Positions 9,455-17,981 of a DNA stretch of 64,000 nucleotides are shown here, one piece after another. Made by a program: the position numbers and the translations under genes. Below the pieces are notes generated by a model. The model was not told the DNA's origin and ran no database searches. It saw only the letters and a list, made by a program, of their open reading frames with translations. Source of the DNA: Methanopyrus sp. SNP6. GTDB lineage: Archaea; JAADCQ01; Methanopyri; Methanopyrales; Methanopyraceae. The number at the start of each line of letters is the position of its first letter. Position 1 is the first letter of the stretch. The DNA lies in assembly GCF_002201895.1 (NCBI RefSeq), contig NZ_CP019436.1, forward strand, positions 323,456-387,455, written 5' to 3'.

Positions 9455-9457
9455 TCA

Positions 9458-9805
9458 TCAGCCCCGCCTCTCGATGTCAACACTATCGGAAGTTACCAGC
9501 AGTACGGTGTCCTTAATCACCCCGACGAATCCACCAAGACTCACCGCGGTGCGCTTGAGTTCTTGGATAATATCCTCATGACCATCGCGATCGAGGAGGG
9601 GTTTGACATCCAGTATCAGCACGTTCCCTTGGTAAAGCTCGTTCATCAAGTCCTCCAGATCCGACGGCTCCTGAACCCGAGATACCACTATCGTAACTTT
9701 GGGGTGCTGAGACCTCTCTTCCTCTTCTTCCTCAAGGAAGTCCTCAAGCATGGGGCCTTTCGAGTTCTCCCCCTCACCAAAGATCCTTCTCAAAAACCCT
9801 AACAT
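9458..9805 (-). CDS. sepF: Archaeal SepF, FtsZ membrane anchor
   Basis: A 115-residue SepF/DUF552 protein. The N terminus MLGFLRRIFG forms a short amphipathic membrane-targeting helix, an acidic linker follows (LEEEEEERSQ), and the C-terminal SepF core includes KVTIVVSRVQEPSDLEDLM and GGFVGVIKDTVLLVTS. In Euryarchaeota SepF anchors FtsZ at the division site. I start at the ATG at 9805, where the amphipathic helix begins; it overlaps the stop of the upstream DUF1611 gene. A longer in-frame extension to 9916 is low-complexity and unlikely. Confidence 0.88.
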   Translation of the reverse strand: MLGFLRRIFGEGENSKGPMLEDFLEEEEEERSQHPKVTIVVSRVQEPSDLEDLMNELYQGNVLILDVKPLLDRDGHEDIIQELKRTAVSLGGFVGVIKDTVLLVTSDSVDIERRG

Positions 9806-10890
9806 CGTGCCCCGCCCCGACCGGTCCCCTCGATAGTGCGGATCACGTCCCGTGCCAGTTTCTCGGGTTCCTCGACGGGATTCCTCACTGGAACCTGCTC
9901 TCCTGTAACCCGCCATATTCTAGCACGTAGTTTACGAGCGTACGTCTCGAAGGGCTCCTCCAAGTTCCTCGGGTTCACGCACACCGCCGCGAGGTCCGCG
10001 TCGGGGACTATCGCCCGAAGGGCCTTGACTTCAGCCAGAACCCCACGAGGGTACCGGAACGGGTGGTTCGGGCGGTGGCACACTACCACCGCGTCCGGAG
10101 CACATCCGAGTAATATCCCTAGGTAGAGGGGCCGTGGGTGTGGGTTACGACGTTCGGTGAGTGAAGACTGTCCCTCTACAATGATCAAGTCGGCGTCTTT
10201 CTCCTCGGCGACGTAGTCGACGGCGTGAGCTACAGCGGAAGCTACGTCCATGACGGAGAGAGAACCCGCTCGAAACCCCACGTCCGCTTCGAGCGTCGCG
10301 AACTCTCCCGTGGCTACCGTAGCTGGAGTATAGCCTAACGCCTCGAGTCCTTCCGCTAACTTAAGGGTCGTCGTACGTTTTCCACACTCTTGGGAGGTTC
10401 CACCAACGAACACGCGAGGTATCTCCGTTTCAGGCCCGTCCTTCTTGGGCACTACCTCAGTACAGCGTTCTGGAGCATCCCCGGCCACCTCACGCACGAC
10501 GTCCAACCTGGGGCTCAGCTCGAGGATCTTGACGCCTCTCGACTCAGCCAGCTTCACTAGCGCAGGGTAGTCCTCGAGCGGAAGTGACCTGAAGGACGTG
10601 ACTACGTTGAGGCCGCGGCGGATGGATTCCACGGCTAGCTCGAGGGCCCTGTGTTCCGCACCCTTTGGAAGCATGATCGCTACGGAGGATGCTCCTTCGA
10701 CGGCCTCATCGAAGTCGTTCGTGACTTTCACTCCGGCGATCTCCGTTCCCACCTTACTCGGGTCGTCGTCCATAATCCCAACGACTTCTACCGTTGGGAG
10801 GGTCGCGAACTTTTCCCCGCCGCCCCCGGCACCCACCACGGCGAACGGGTTGAGCTCGGCGAGCTCATCGATCGAACGTAGCACCGTCAA
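9799..10890 (-). CDS. DUF1611 P-loop protein
   Basis: A 363-residue protein with a Rossmann-like N-terminal domain (residues 1-130, AVVGAGGGGEK) and a C-terminal P-loop domain with GGTSQECGKRTTTLKLAEG at about 168-186 and IIVEGQSSL as Walker B-like strand. This is the DUF1611 architecture; some bacterial members (DgcN) act in D-amino-acid metabolism, but the archaeal role is unknown. The gene overlaps sepF, so the two are probably co-transcribed. Confidence 0.75.
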   Translation of the reverse strand: MTVLRSIDELAELNPFAVVGAGGGGEKFATLPTVEVVGIMDDDPSKVGTEIAGVKVTNDFDEAVEGASSVAIMLPKGAEHRALELAVESIRRGLNVVTSFRSLPLEDYPALVKLAESRGVKILELSPRLDVVREVAGDAPERCTEVVPKKDGPETEIPRVFVGGTSQECGKRTTTLKLAEGLEALGYTPATVATGEFATLEADVGFRAGSLSVMDVASAVAHAVDYVAEEKDADLIIVEGQSSLTERRNPHPRPLYLGILLGCAPDAVVVCHRPNHPFRYPRGVLAEVKALRAIVPDADLAAVCVNPRNLEEPFETYARKLRARIWRVTGEQVPVRNPVEEPEKLARDVIRTIEGTGRGGARC

Positions 10891-10943
10891 CTGTAGCGGC
10901 CCCCCAGCTTCACCGCGATCCGCGCCGGCTAATGCTGATAGTA

Positions 10944-11534
10944 TTACCGGTACCCCAGAGCGACCCGTAGCGTTCGTCGCTTTTCACGAACCCGACGCTC
11001 GATCTCCCTGAGCAGCCTTCCGATGCCCTCACCGGTCAAGGCGGACACGGGGACGGGTCTGTGACCAGTACGCTCTCTGATGCGTTCTAACCGTTCTTCA
11101 AGTTCCCCGCGGTCGAGAAGATCGATCTTGTTCGCGACGAGCAGCGTCTCGAGATCGGCGGCGTACTTGATCACGTGGAGTGCACGGAGCGTCTCGGGAC
11201 CTACACGCCTCGTGACGTCGACCACGAACAACGCTAAATCGTATCTGCCGAGCTTCTCAACGACGTCTTCAGCACGGACACCTCGTTTACTCCGCTTACC
11301 CCGCTCGTCGGCGAGTCCGACGGTATCGAATACATACAGCGGGAACTCGCGGGACGTCCACCGGTAACCGGAGACGGTCTTCGTGGTACCTGGGACTTCG
11401 GAGACTTCAGTGACCTCTCGCCCCATCAACGCGTTGACCAGAGTGGACTTGCCGGCGTTTTCAGGCCCCAACACGGCGATGCGAAAGGCCCGCGAGTCCA
11501 GCTCCGGAACCTCTTTCACAGAGGCCTCCTTCAT
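10944..11534 (-). CDS. Era/Der-like small GTPase
   Basis: A 196-residue TRAFAC-class GTPase. G1 GPENAGKST is at about 24-32, the conserved threonine region GTTKTVSGYRW follows, G3 DTVGLAD at about 70, G4 NKID at about 136 and G5 SALTGEG at about 164. There is no KH or other RNA-binding domain, unlike bacterial Era. It is translationally coupled (ATGA overlap) to a small membrane protein, hinting at a membrane-linked role. Specific function unknown. Confidence 0.8.
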   Translation of the reverse strand: MKEASVKEVPELDSRAFRIAVLGPENAGKSTLVNALMGREVTEVSEVPGTTKTVSGYRWTSREFPLYVFDTVGLADERGKRSKRGVRAEDVVEKLGRYDLALFVVDVTRRVGPETLRALHVIKYAADLETLLVANKIDLLDRGELEERLERIRERTGHRPVPVSALTGEGIGRLLREIERRVREKRRTLRVALGYR

Positions 11535-11713
11535 TCCTTCACTCCCCGCACAACCCGGGCTAAACCTGCCAAGAACCCCAAGACCACTCCCAAAACCGGA
11601 AGCAACACCTTGAGCAGTCTATGTTGCACGTATTGGGACAGGATCCAGCCTGCAACTACCCCAAACACCACGGAGCTCGAAAGCTCCACAGCAGCGATAT
11701 ATTCCCTCCGCAA
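11531..11713 (-). CDS. Small two-segment membrane protein
   Basis: A 60-residue protein with two hydrophobic segments (SSVVFGVVAGWILSQYV and VLLPVLGVVLGFLAGLARVV) joined by a short basic loop, similar in layout to AtpZ/AtpI-type small proteins, although no ATP synthase genes are nearby. Its stop overlaps the GTPase start. The start codon is uncertain: TTG at 11713 or GTGs at 11689 or 11671, because a TATA-like element lies at about 11698. Confidence 0.6.
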   Translation of the reverse strand: MRREYIAAVELSSSVVFGVVAGWILSQYVQHRLLKVLLPVLGVVLGFLAGLARVVRGVKE

Positions 11714-11737
11714 GGGGGCCCACCCGGGGATAGTGAT

Positions 11738-12304
11738 TTGGACGTGGAAGCGATTTACCGGCTGAAGCGCATACTCAGGACGGGGTGGTTAGTCCGGGGC
11801 ATTCCCAGAAGCTCCGTGGAAAGCGTCGCGGAACATTCTTTCGGTGCGGCGATGTTGGCTTGGGAGATCTGCCATCGACTGACCGAGCGAGGTATCGACG
11901 TCGACCCTTACAAGACCGTCGTCATGGCGCTGATACACGATCTCCCGGAAGCCCTCACCTTGGACCTAGACGCCGAGGCATCACGGGTGTTCGGTGATGC
12001 CAAGCGCGAAGCGGAAGAGAAAGCCGCCAAACGCGTGTTCGACGGGAAACTACTCGATATTTGGAGGGAGTTCGAACGACGTGAATCCCCGGAAGCGAAG
12101 GCTGCCAAGCTCGCGGACACTCTCGACATGGCCTTGCAGGCCTTGGAGTACTCTCGGGTCGGGTTCGAAGCGTGTCGGGAGTTCTTAGACTCAGCGGAGC
12201 GCGATGCTAGGAAGCTAGGTCTAGAGTACCTACTAGTTTTCAAAGAGATACTACGTGAGTGGGGGCGGAACGGCGATGAAGGTAGTGGAAAAGGATCTGG
12301 ATAA
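11738..12304 (+). CDS. HD-domain phosphohydrolase (YfbR/HDDC2-like)
   Basis: An HD-superfamily metal-dependent phosphohydrolase, most like 5'-deoxynucleotidases of the YfbR/HDDC2 type that dephosphorylate dNMPs. Metal ligands are visible as the histidine in SVAEHSFGAAM, the HD pair in ALIHDLPEALTLD, and a later aspartate in KLADTLDMALQAL. I start at TTG 11738, after a CCCGGGGAT ribosome site, because the upstream in-frame ATG at 11621 would run through the divergent gene. The 3' end overlaps pelA by 29 bases. Confidence 0.8.
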   Translation: MDVEAIYRLKRILRTGWLVRGIPRSSVESVAEHSFGAAMLAWEICHRLTERGIDVDPYKTVVMALIHDLPEALTLDLDAEASRVFGDAKREAEEKAAKRVFDGKLLDIWREFERRESPEAKAAKLADTLDMALQALEYSRVGFEACREFLDSAERDARKLGLEYLLVFKEILREWGRNGDEGSGKGSG

Positions 12305-13337
12305 AGGATACATAGAAGTACTTCCTGAAACGTTGGACGATCTATGGCACTTATACCACGTCGTTAGGAGAGGTGATCTAGTATTTGCACTGGAAAGACG
12401 ACGGGTTAAAGATGAGAGGGCCGAAACTATCAGAAGAGATAAGGGGGAACGCAAACCGGTTTACCTAGGAGTCCGAGTAGAAGATGTAGAATTTGATAAA
12501 TACGCGAACAGGTTACGAATCAAAGGTGTGATAGAGCACGGCCCAGAGTCTGGATCACACCATACCATCAACGTTACGACCGGGAAGCGGATAAAAATCG
12601 TGAAGGACGGGTGGGAACGGAAGGACATAGAGCGCATCGAAGAGGCCGAGATATTGCGACCACCAGTGATGCTCGTGGCAGTAGACACCGGTGAGGGAAC
12701 CATTGGAATAGTCAGGGATTACGGGTTAGACATCGTGTCCAGGGTGCGGCACAACGTACCGGGGAAGCGCGGCGGTAACCGAAAGGCGGAAATGCGGAAG
12801 TTCTTCCATCAACTCGCCGACGAGATCGAGCGTATTGCCGAAGAGGAAGGGGTGGAACACATCGTCGTGGGTGGCCCGGGGTTCGTGAAGTCGGATTTCG
12901 CCGAGTTCTTACGGGAAGAGCGTGACATTCCCACCCACGTGGAGGATACTGGCTCGGCGGGTGAGGCCGGGCTCATCGAAATGATCCGACGTGGAGCAGT
13001 GGAGAAGGCAGTCGAAGAGTCTAGGGTCGCGGAGGAGGTCAAGTATCTCGAGGAAGTGTTCAAGAGGATCGGCAAGGGTAATGACACGGTGGCGTACGGC
13101 GTCCGAGAGTGTCTCAAAGCCGCGGAGTTCGGGGCTATCGAAGTATTGCTAGTGGCGGACGAGAAGTTCCGGGAAGCGATGGTGGAAGGTGAAGAGGACG
13201 TCCTGAACGCCGTCAAGTACGCGGAGCGTACGGGGGCAAAGGTACTCATTGTAAGCACAGAACACGAGTGGGGAGAGAGGCTACGGGAATTGGGGGGAAT
13301 CGCCGCACTGCTCCGGTTCTCTATCCCCACGGGGTAG
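12276..13337 (+). CDS. pelA: Pelota (aPelota/Dom34), ribosome rescue factor
   Basis: A 353-residue archaeal Pelota, the eRF1-like protein that enters stalled ribosomes with aEF1A and promotes splitting with ABCE1. The Sm-like N-terminal domain begins MKVVEKDLDKGYIEVLPET, the central domain contains VGGPGFVKSDF, and the C-terminal domain contains GAIEVLLVADEKFRE. As expected for Pelota, there is no GGQ motif. The ATG at 12276 follows a GGGGGCGG site; seven upstream in-frame codons were discarded. Confidence 0.95.
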   Translation: MKVVEKDLDKGYIEVLPETLDDLWHLYHVVRRGDLVFALERRRVKDERAETIRRDKGERKPVYLGVRVEDVEFDKYANRLRIKGVIEHGPESGSHHTINVTTGKRIKIVKDGWERKDIERIEEAEILRPPVMLVAVDTGEGTIGIVRDYGLDIVSRVRHNVPGKRGGNRKAEMRKFFHQLADEIERIAEEEGVEHIVVGGPGFVKSDFAEFLREERDIPTHVEDTGSAGEAGLIEMIRRGAVEKAVEESRVAEEVKYLEEVFKRIGKGNDTVAYGVRECLKAAEFGAIEVLLVADEKFREAMVEGEEDVLNAVKYAERTGAKVLIVSTEHEWGERLRELGGIAALLRFSIPTG

Positions 13338-13808
13338 CACGGTAATCGTACACCGGCGAGAACACACGTCCCCTGCGTCGTGGAGTATCTCGACGTCGTG
13401 ACCGGCCAGCCGGCACAGTTCATCTATGAGGTTTACCACCGGGCACGCGGGATACCTACTTATGGAGTCCTGGATGATTCGTTTCGCCCCATCTGACAGG
13501 GACTCATACTTTTTGAGCATTGAAAAGGGCGAGATCGGGCACCCTTCTACCGTCACGATGATTTTGTCACCTTCGACTTCGATTCTTGCCGCTTCGCCCA
13601 ACATCCTATCACAAACATCCTTCACTATGACGTCGACAGAGACTCGTTCGAATCCAGCGTAGTCCGGCATCAACTCGTATTCTAAATACGACTCGGCAAC
13701 CCGTCGGTACACGGTCTTCCGGAACGCTGTAGCTCGCTCTCCGAACATCTCAGCGGGTACCGTGATGATCGCAAAGTTGAAGTGTCGGAGCAGTGAGCGC
13801 GACTTCAA
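13281..13808 (-). CDS. Unknown protein coupled to a KaiC-like ATPase
   Basis: A 175-residue soluble protein I do not recognise. The first half is mixed alpha/beta. The second half has cysteines at about 67, 90, 121, 131, 148 and 152, including CPI, CPVVNL and VCSRRC, so a metal site or disulfides are possible. Its start overlaps the stop of the KaiC-like ATPase, which suggests a joint role. Its last 57 bases overlap the end of pelA on the other strand. Confidence 0.6.
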   Translation of the reverse strand: MKSRSLLRHFNFAIITVPAEMFGERATAFRKTVYRRVAESYLEYELMPDYAGFERVSVDVIVKDVCDRMLGEAARIEVEGDKIIVTVEGCPISPFSMLKKYESLSDGAKRIIQDSISRYPACPVVNLIDELCRLAGHDVEILHDAGDVCSRRCTITVLPRGDREPEQCGDSPQFP

Positions 13809-14563
13809 TCCTCCACCTCCCGCACCTCGCCACGCTCCTTCACGAAGACTTTCTCGGGATCCACTCGAATCCCCTCATCGGTGATATCGAACGGGTGACG
13901 CCGCATGCTGTGCGCGGTTCCCCTCATCTTCCACACTATCAATGACCTCCATAGTCTTCCTTTTACTTCGTCGAGATCGAGCCGAATAATACCATCCACT
14001 GCGTGTTCCACACCCGGACCTCCAAAGCCACGTTCGTGGGCGGCGATCTGGTTAACCAGGATGCTGGTACATCCTAGCCCCGCGAGCATCCGTTTGAGCC
14101 TGAACATGATCCGACGCGCCACACTGGGCTTATCGATGTACAACGGAGTCACGGAATCTATGGCCACCCGCTTGGCTTCGACGTCGTTGACGGCCTGCCT
14201 GATCACTCCAATCAGCTCACTGGCATCCGTCGGATCCTTCACGACGTACTTCTCGTACTCGCTCGCCCTACCTATACCACCCGTAAACGCGTCCACAACG
14301 GCCAGGAGACCCTCATCCTCGTACTCCCGGAAGTTCCAGCCGAACCCTTCAACGTTCTTCCTCACCTGAACCGGGTGCTCCTCAAGCGTCACGAAAACGC
14401 CGGGCTCACCTTCCTCCAGCCCCTCCCAGATGAACTGCTGTGAGAATATCGTCTTACCCGTTCCCGGACCTCCGGTCAGTAGCACGGCGTTGCGCTCCGG
14501 GATTCCCCCGTTGAGAACCTCGTCCATTCCAGGAATACCAGTTGAGACTCTCTCTACGGTCAT
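13805..14563 (-). CDS. KaiC-like RecA-superfamily ATPase
   Basis: A single-domain KaiC/RadA-like ATPase of about 252 residues. The start region [18 protein letters not shown] is typical, Walker A is GGPGTGKT, Walker B is [10 protein letters not shown], and [22 protein letters not shown] resembles the KaiC sensor/substrate segment. Such archaeal proteins are often paired with signalling or cell-motility partners; here the partner is the cysteine-containing unknown downstream. The ATG at 14563 begins the conserved domain; 11 upstream codons are optional. Confidence 0.85.
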   Translation of the reverse strand: MTVERVSTGIPGMDEVLNGGIPERNAVLLTGGPGTGKTIFSQQFIWEGLEEGEPGVFVTLEEHPVQVRKNVEGFGWNFREYEDEGLLAVVDAFTGGIGRASEYEKYVVKDPTDASELIGVIRQAVNDVEAKRVAIDSVTPLYIDKPSVARRIMFRLKRMLAGLGCTSILVNQIAAHERGFGGPGVEHAVDGIIRLDLDEVKGRLWRSLIVWKMRGTAHSMRRHPFDITDEGIRVDPEKVFVKERGEVREVED

Positions 14564-14630
14564 GGGACCACCCCCACTAGACCAACTCGAGCTCAATTCG
14601 ATTATAATTCATTGCTCGGGGGATAGCCCT

Positions 14631-15779
14631 TTGGGAGGACTTTGCCCGAAATGCAGGGGCCGCAGGTGGTGTGGGCGCGACCGTTGCCCCTTCTTGAACG
14701 CACTGAACGAGGTCCGAGCTAGACTCTCGAGTCGGAACGTCGACGGTTACACCGTAACTGCCTACGTCTCGTGGCGTGGGTACCCGCGGGTTATCGCGGC
14801 GCCGGGGGTCGGAGAGCGCCGCACGCCGGATGAAGGAGGTACCCTGGCCGATCTCCCGTACGAAGAGGCACTGAAAACTAGAGCACTCACCTTCCGTAAG
14901 TACCGTGGGAAGCGCGATGTCCGAAACCCGCCGGACCTGTCGGATCCCGAGATCGAGTCGTCGGTTTCTGTGAGACCCGTGGAGAGCACGCTGCAAGTCC
15001 GACGTAGGCTCAGCGGCGCGTCCAGAACTACCCCGTTCATCGGGCCCTTAGTCGAGGGAGAGCTCGAACTCGACGGGACACCGAAGGTTCCACGCGACCT
15101 GGAACGCTATCATGAGGACGACGTCAAAGCCGAGGAGGCCGTCGTTGGTCTCTACCGACGCGGCTACGACGAGTCGTACATCGCGCGGGCGTTGTCGTTA
15201 GGACTGTTAGGAAGGGACCGCCGAATGGTGCCGACCCGATGGAGCGTCGCGTCGGTGGATTCGATGATCTCAGAACACCTGACACGGGAGGTCAGAGACT
15301 TACCTGTATCTTCGAAATACCGCGTCTTGTCGGGCGAAATTTTCGGTAACGAAATGTGGGTGATTTTACGCCCGGAACCGTTATCGTACGAACTCGTCGA
15401 ATCTTACGAGCCGGGTGCGCCGTGGTCCGATCGCACACGAATCGCAGTACTTAGGGACTCGGAAGTGAAGGGTTGCAAGGAACCCCGCGAAACCGGAGGT
15501 GCGTACTTCGCGGCTAGATTAGCGGCCTTAGAGTGGTGTTCCGAGCTGAATAAACAGCACGGAATCACCGTGATCAGGATCGTTCGGAAGAAGTACTCAG
15601 CGCCGTTAGGTGCTTGGGTGATTAGGGAAGCCGTACGACGCGCCGAGGAGGTGTTTTCAACGGACGATCCGCATGAGGTATGGGAGTTCCTGCGGGAGAA
15701 GTTGGGCGATCCGGTAGGTAAAGCCGCTCTGAAGGTGATCAGACGTAGCCGCCAGAGAACTCTCGACACGTTTTTATGA
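14631..15779 (+). CDS. NreA-family DNA repair protein with PIP-like tail
   Basis: An archaeal NreA (DUF650/651) protein of about 382 residues. NreA proteins interact with PCNA and contribute to resistance to DNA damage. The N-terminal zinc motif CPKCRGRRWCGRDRCP is diagnostic. RYHEDDVKAEEAVVGLYRRG and GGAYFAARLAALEW are further conserved segments. The last residues QRTLDTFL fit a C-terminal PCNA-interacting peptide. I start at TTG 14631, with CGGGGGAT seven bases upstream; longer reading to 14430 would overlap the divergent KaiC-like gene. Confidence 0.85.
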   Translation: MGGLCPKCRGRRWCGRDRCPFLNALNEVRARLSSRNVDGYTVTAYVSWRGYPRVIAAPGVGERRTPDEGGTLADLPYEEALKTRALTFRKYRGKRDVRNPPDLSDPEIESSVSVRPVESTLQVRRRLSGASRTTPFIGPLVEGELELDGTPKVPRDLERYHEDDVKAEEAVVGLYRRGYDESYIARALSLGLLGRDRRMVPTRWSVASVDSMISEHLTREVRDLPVSSKYRVLSGEIFGNEMWVILRPEPLSYELVESYEPGAPWSDRTRIAVLRDSEVKGCKEPRETGGAYFAARLAALEWCSELNKQHGITVIRIVRKKYSAPLGAWVIREAVRRAEEVFSTDDPHEVWEFLREKLGDPVGKAALKVIRRSRQRTLDTFL

Positions 15780-15812
15780 GTAAGTAGGAGCCGAGCAATA
15801 GGGAGGAAGGCG

Positions 15813-16349
15813 ATGCTACTGTTGAAGGACCACGCGGAAGTACTGATTACGGTCGAGGAACTCGGTGCCAGGGAAGAGGCTAGGGAGATCGCCAAGGAGG
15901 CCGAGGCGATCACGGAAATCATCCCACAGCGGTTGCTAGAGCTCGAGCTTCAAGGTCTGATGGAGCGAGTCGGACCGAATGAGTGGGAACTAACCGATGC
16001 CGGAAAAACCGCTGCGAAGGCAGTAGCTGAGACCGTCGATATTCTGGAGCAGCCACCACAAGAGTGGACGCATGACCGATGGGTTGGCTCGGACACGATA
16101 CTGGCGCTGAAACACTCAGCCCTATCCTTCGTGCCGGAGCGTTGGGAAGAGTTGCTGAACGAGCGTGGTCTGTCGGAAGATGGCGAGCTGACAAAAGCCG
16201 GAGAGCTAGTGTTAGAGGCGTATTTCAAGGCGACTCCGAAACTGTACGTCACCCAAGATGTAGCCGGGCGAATAGCTAAGTTACCACCGGGACCCGGGAC
16301 ATTGAAAAACCTTCATCAAATACCGGGAAACTATAGACATTCCAGATAA
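15813..16349 (+). CDS. DUF505 protein, N-terminal fragment (frameshifted)
   Basis: The first 160 or so of 178 residues form winged-helix-like repeats of the DUF505 family (VEELGAREEAREIAKEAEAI, then LTDAGKTAAKAV and LTKAGELVLEAY units), an archaeal family of unknown role. The ATG follows GGGAGGAAGG. After about residue 165 (PPGPGTLK) the reading frame loses family character and ends. The next frame continues the same protein from 16306 without a gap. A single-base excess in the A5 run at 16305-16309 would explain this. Confidence 0.7.
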   Translation: MLLLKDHAEVLITVEELGAREEAREIAKEAEAITEIIPQRLLELELQGLMERVGPNEWELTDAGKTAAKAVAETVDILEQPPQEWTHDRWVGSDTILALKHSALSFVPERWEELLNERGLSEDGELTKAGELVLEAYFKATPKLYVTQDVAGRIAKLPPGPGTLKNLHQIPGNYRHSR

Positions 16350-16371
16350 CATCCTCCACGCGCTCGAGGCG

Positions 16372-17634
16372 ATGCGGATGCTGGTGATCTCCCCACCCTC
16401 GGATGGTGGCCGCACGTACACTCTGACTGCGCTCGGCCGCGAGATCAAGTACGCGATCGAAAAGGCGATTCCCGCCATGCATCTGGTGTTGTCACCTGGG
16501 ATCATGGAGGACGTAAAGGCCGTGAGTGAAGGAGAAGAACCCGAGGACATGAAGCGCCTCGAGCGGCTCGGATACGCGTTGAAGGGATCGTTAACGAGGG
16601 CCGGCGAGCACGTCCTCCGAGCCTACGAGATGGTAGGGGAAGATTTCCCGAGTGTGCCTCCTATCAGCGTACGTCCAAGCGAGCTAAGGCTTTTGGAGAT
16701 TATCGATCGCCTGTACCGCCCCGACGAGAACCTTAACGTGGCTCCTACCCTGAAGAGGATCAAGAGGATGCTAATAGAGGAGTACGGAGAGGCTGATCCC
16801 GACCCCACAACTGACCTGAAGGAGTTGGAGGCGCACGGGTTCGTGGAGAGAACCGTCTGCGACTACGGAAAGGAAAAGGGCAAGCCGATATGGGTACTCA
16901 CAGAGGAAGGAGAACGATTACTTCACAACCTGGGCGCGCCGGTGCGGGCGGAAAGTGTCAAAGCCGTCACCGTGTCGATGGGTTTCGAGTCACCTTCCCC
17001 AGAGTGGCTGGAGGAGGCTCACCGTGCCGGTCTGGTATCGCAAGCCGCCATCACCACGAAGGGGTTGATGGTCGCCAAGATAGCGCGTCGCGTGGAGAGG
17101 TCTCCCTTCTTGACTGGAGACGAGGCCAAACTGATCTACCGAGTACCCGACGGGTCGATCGACAGACGGGAACTGATCGAAGACGTTTGTGACCGGTACG
17201 GGCTCGAAGAGCACCAGATCCTGGAGTCACTGTCGAAGTTGGAGTCTCGAGGTATAGTCGAAGAGTTGCTCACGGGAGGGGTGATACTGACGCGAGCCGG
17301 CCAACACCTCAAGACGGCGATACACCGTGGTCAGACGATGGAGATTCTGAAACTCCGACACCCGATTACACCGGTCGCGACCCGTCTCCTCAAGGCAGTA
17401 TACGACTTGAAGAGGGAGGGTGTTAACATCAAGAAGCTCTACAAGTTCCCGAAGACCCTACTAAAGAGAGCCGGCGTCACGCTGGACCAAGCTAAGAAAG
17501 CAGTAAAGTTGTTGCGGCAAACCAAGATGATGAGCGGCTGGAAGATCACAGAGGCCGGAGAGGAATTACTCAGAGCATTCGAATTGCTTCAGAAAGCCAC
17601 GGAAGTGCGACAGCATCCGGAGGAGGCCGCTTAA
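16372..17634 (+). CDS. DUF505 protein, C-terminal fragment (frameshifted)
   Basis: This reading frame carries the rest of the DUF505 protein: several winged-helix-like units ending in short motifs such as LTALGREIKYAI, LTRAGEHVLRAYE, LTEEGERLLHNLG, LTRAGQHLKTAI and ITEAGEELLRAFE. The frame is open from 16306, with no start codon before ATG 16372, and there is no ribosome site there, so this is a continuation rather than a separate gene. Joined to the upstream fragment it gives about 606 residues, a usual length for the family. The repeats suggest nucleic-acid binding. Confidence 0.7.
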   Translation: MRMLVISPPSDGGRTYTLTALGREIKYAIEKAIPAMHLVLSPGIMEDVKAVSEGEEPEDMKRLERLGYALKGSLTRAGEHVLRAYEMVGEDFPSVPPISVRPSELRLLEIIDRLYRPDENLNVAPTLKRIKRMLIEEYGEADPDPTTDLKELEAHGFVERTVCDYGKEKGKPIWVLTEEGERLLHNLGAPVRAESVKAVTVSMGFESPSPEWLEEAHRAGLVSQAAITTKGLMVAKIARRVERSPFLTGDEAKLIYRVPDGSIDRRELIEDVCDRYGLEEHQILESLSKLESRGIVEELLTGGVILTRAGQHLKTAIHRGQTMEILKLRHPITPVATRLLKAVYDLKREGVNIKKLYKFPKTLLKRAGVTLDQAKKAVKLLRQTKMMSGWKITEAGEELLRAFELLQKATEVRQHPEEAA

Positions 17635-17692
17635 CCTCCCCCAAACCAATCCCGTGGGGAAAACGTTACGATTTTTATAACGATTTGAGGCT

Positions 17693-17768
17693 TGGTGCGG
17701 CCGCCGGGATTTGAACCCGGGCCACGGGCTCGGAAGGCCCGCGTCCTACCAGACTAGACTGCGGCCGC
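17693..17768 (-). tRNA. tRNA-Gly (UCC anticodon), CCA encoded
   Basis: The acceptor stem GCGGCCG/CGGCCGC, anticodon stem CGGGC/GCCCG with loop CTTCCGA (anticodon TCC) and T-arm CCGGG-TTCAAAT-CCCGG all pair. Discriminator A and CCA are encoded. Position 8 is C rather than the universal T. A TATA-like promoter lies about 30 bases upstream. An AATCGTTAT element follows six bases after CCA. Confidence 0.97.
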
Positions 17769-17797
17769 CCCACCGTCGCCAGTGGTCGGACTCCAAC

Positions 17798-17810
17798 TAT
17801 AAAAATATTT
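17798..17810 (-). promoter_or_regulatory. TATA box for tRNA-Gly
   Basis: Read on the minus strand, AAATATTTTTATA is an isolated AT-rich stretch centred about 36 bases upstream of the tRNA 5' end, the spacing expected for an archaeal box A with a short leader. Confidence 0.6.
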
Positions 17811-17981
17811 CGGACATTCGGTGGGTCGCTGTGCGTGCGACAACTGGAGGAGCCAGACTTTCGTAGCTGGGATGTTCGCTCATCACTACCGTCTCCGATA
17901 CCGGTGTGGCGACCTCCCCGGCGCCGTACAGACATATGTTATAGAGCTCGTAACAATTCCGACCTGGGGGGAAGGAAGCCT

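Noticed and set aside
17811-17885. Perfect minus-strand C box (GTGATGA) upstream of tRNA-Gly as a second box C/D sRNA
   Set aside because: No CTGA D box and no consistently spaced D'/C' boxes; the only CCGA is about 65 bases away inside the tRNA promoter region.
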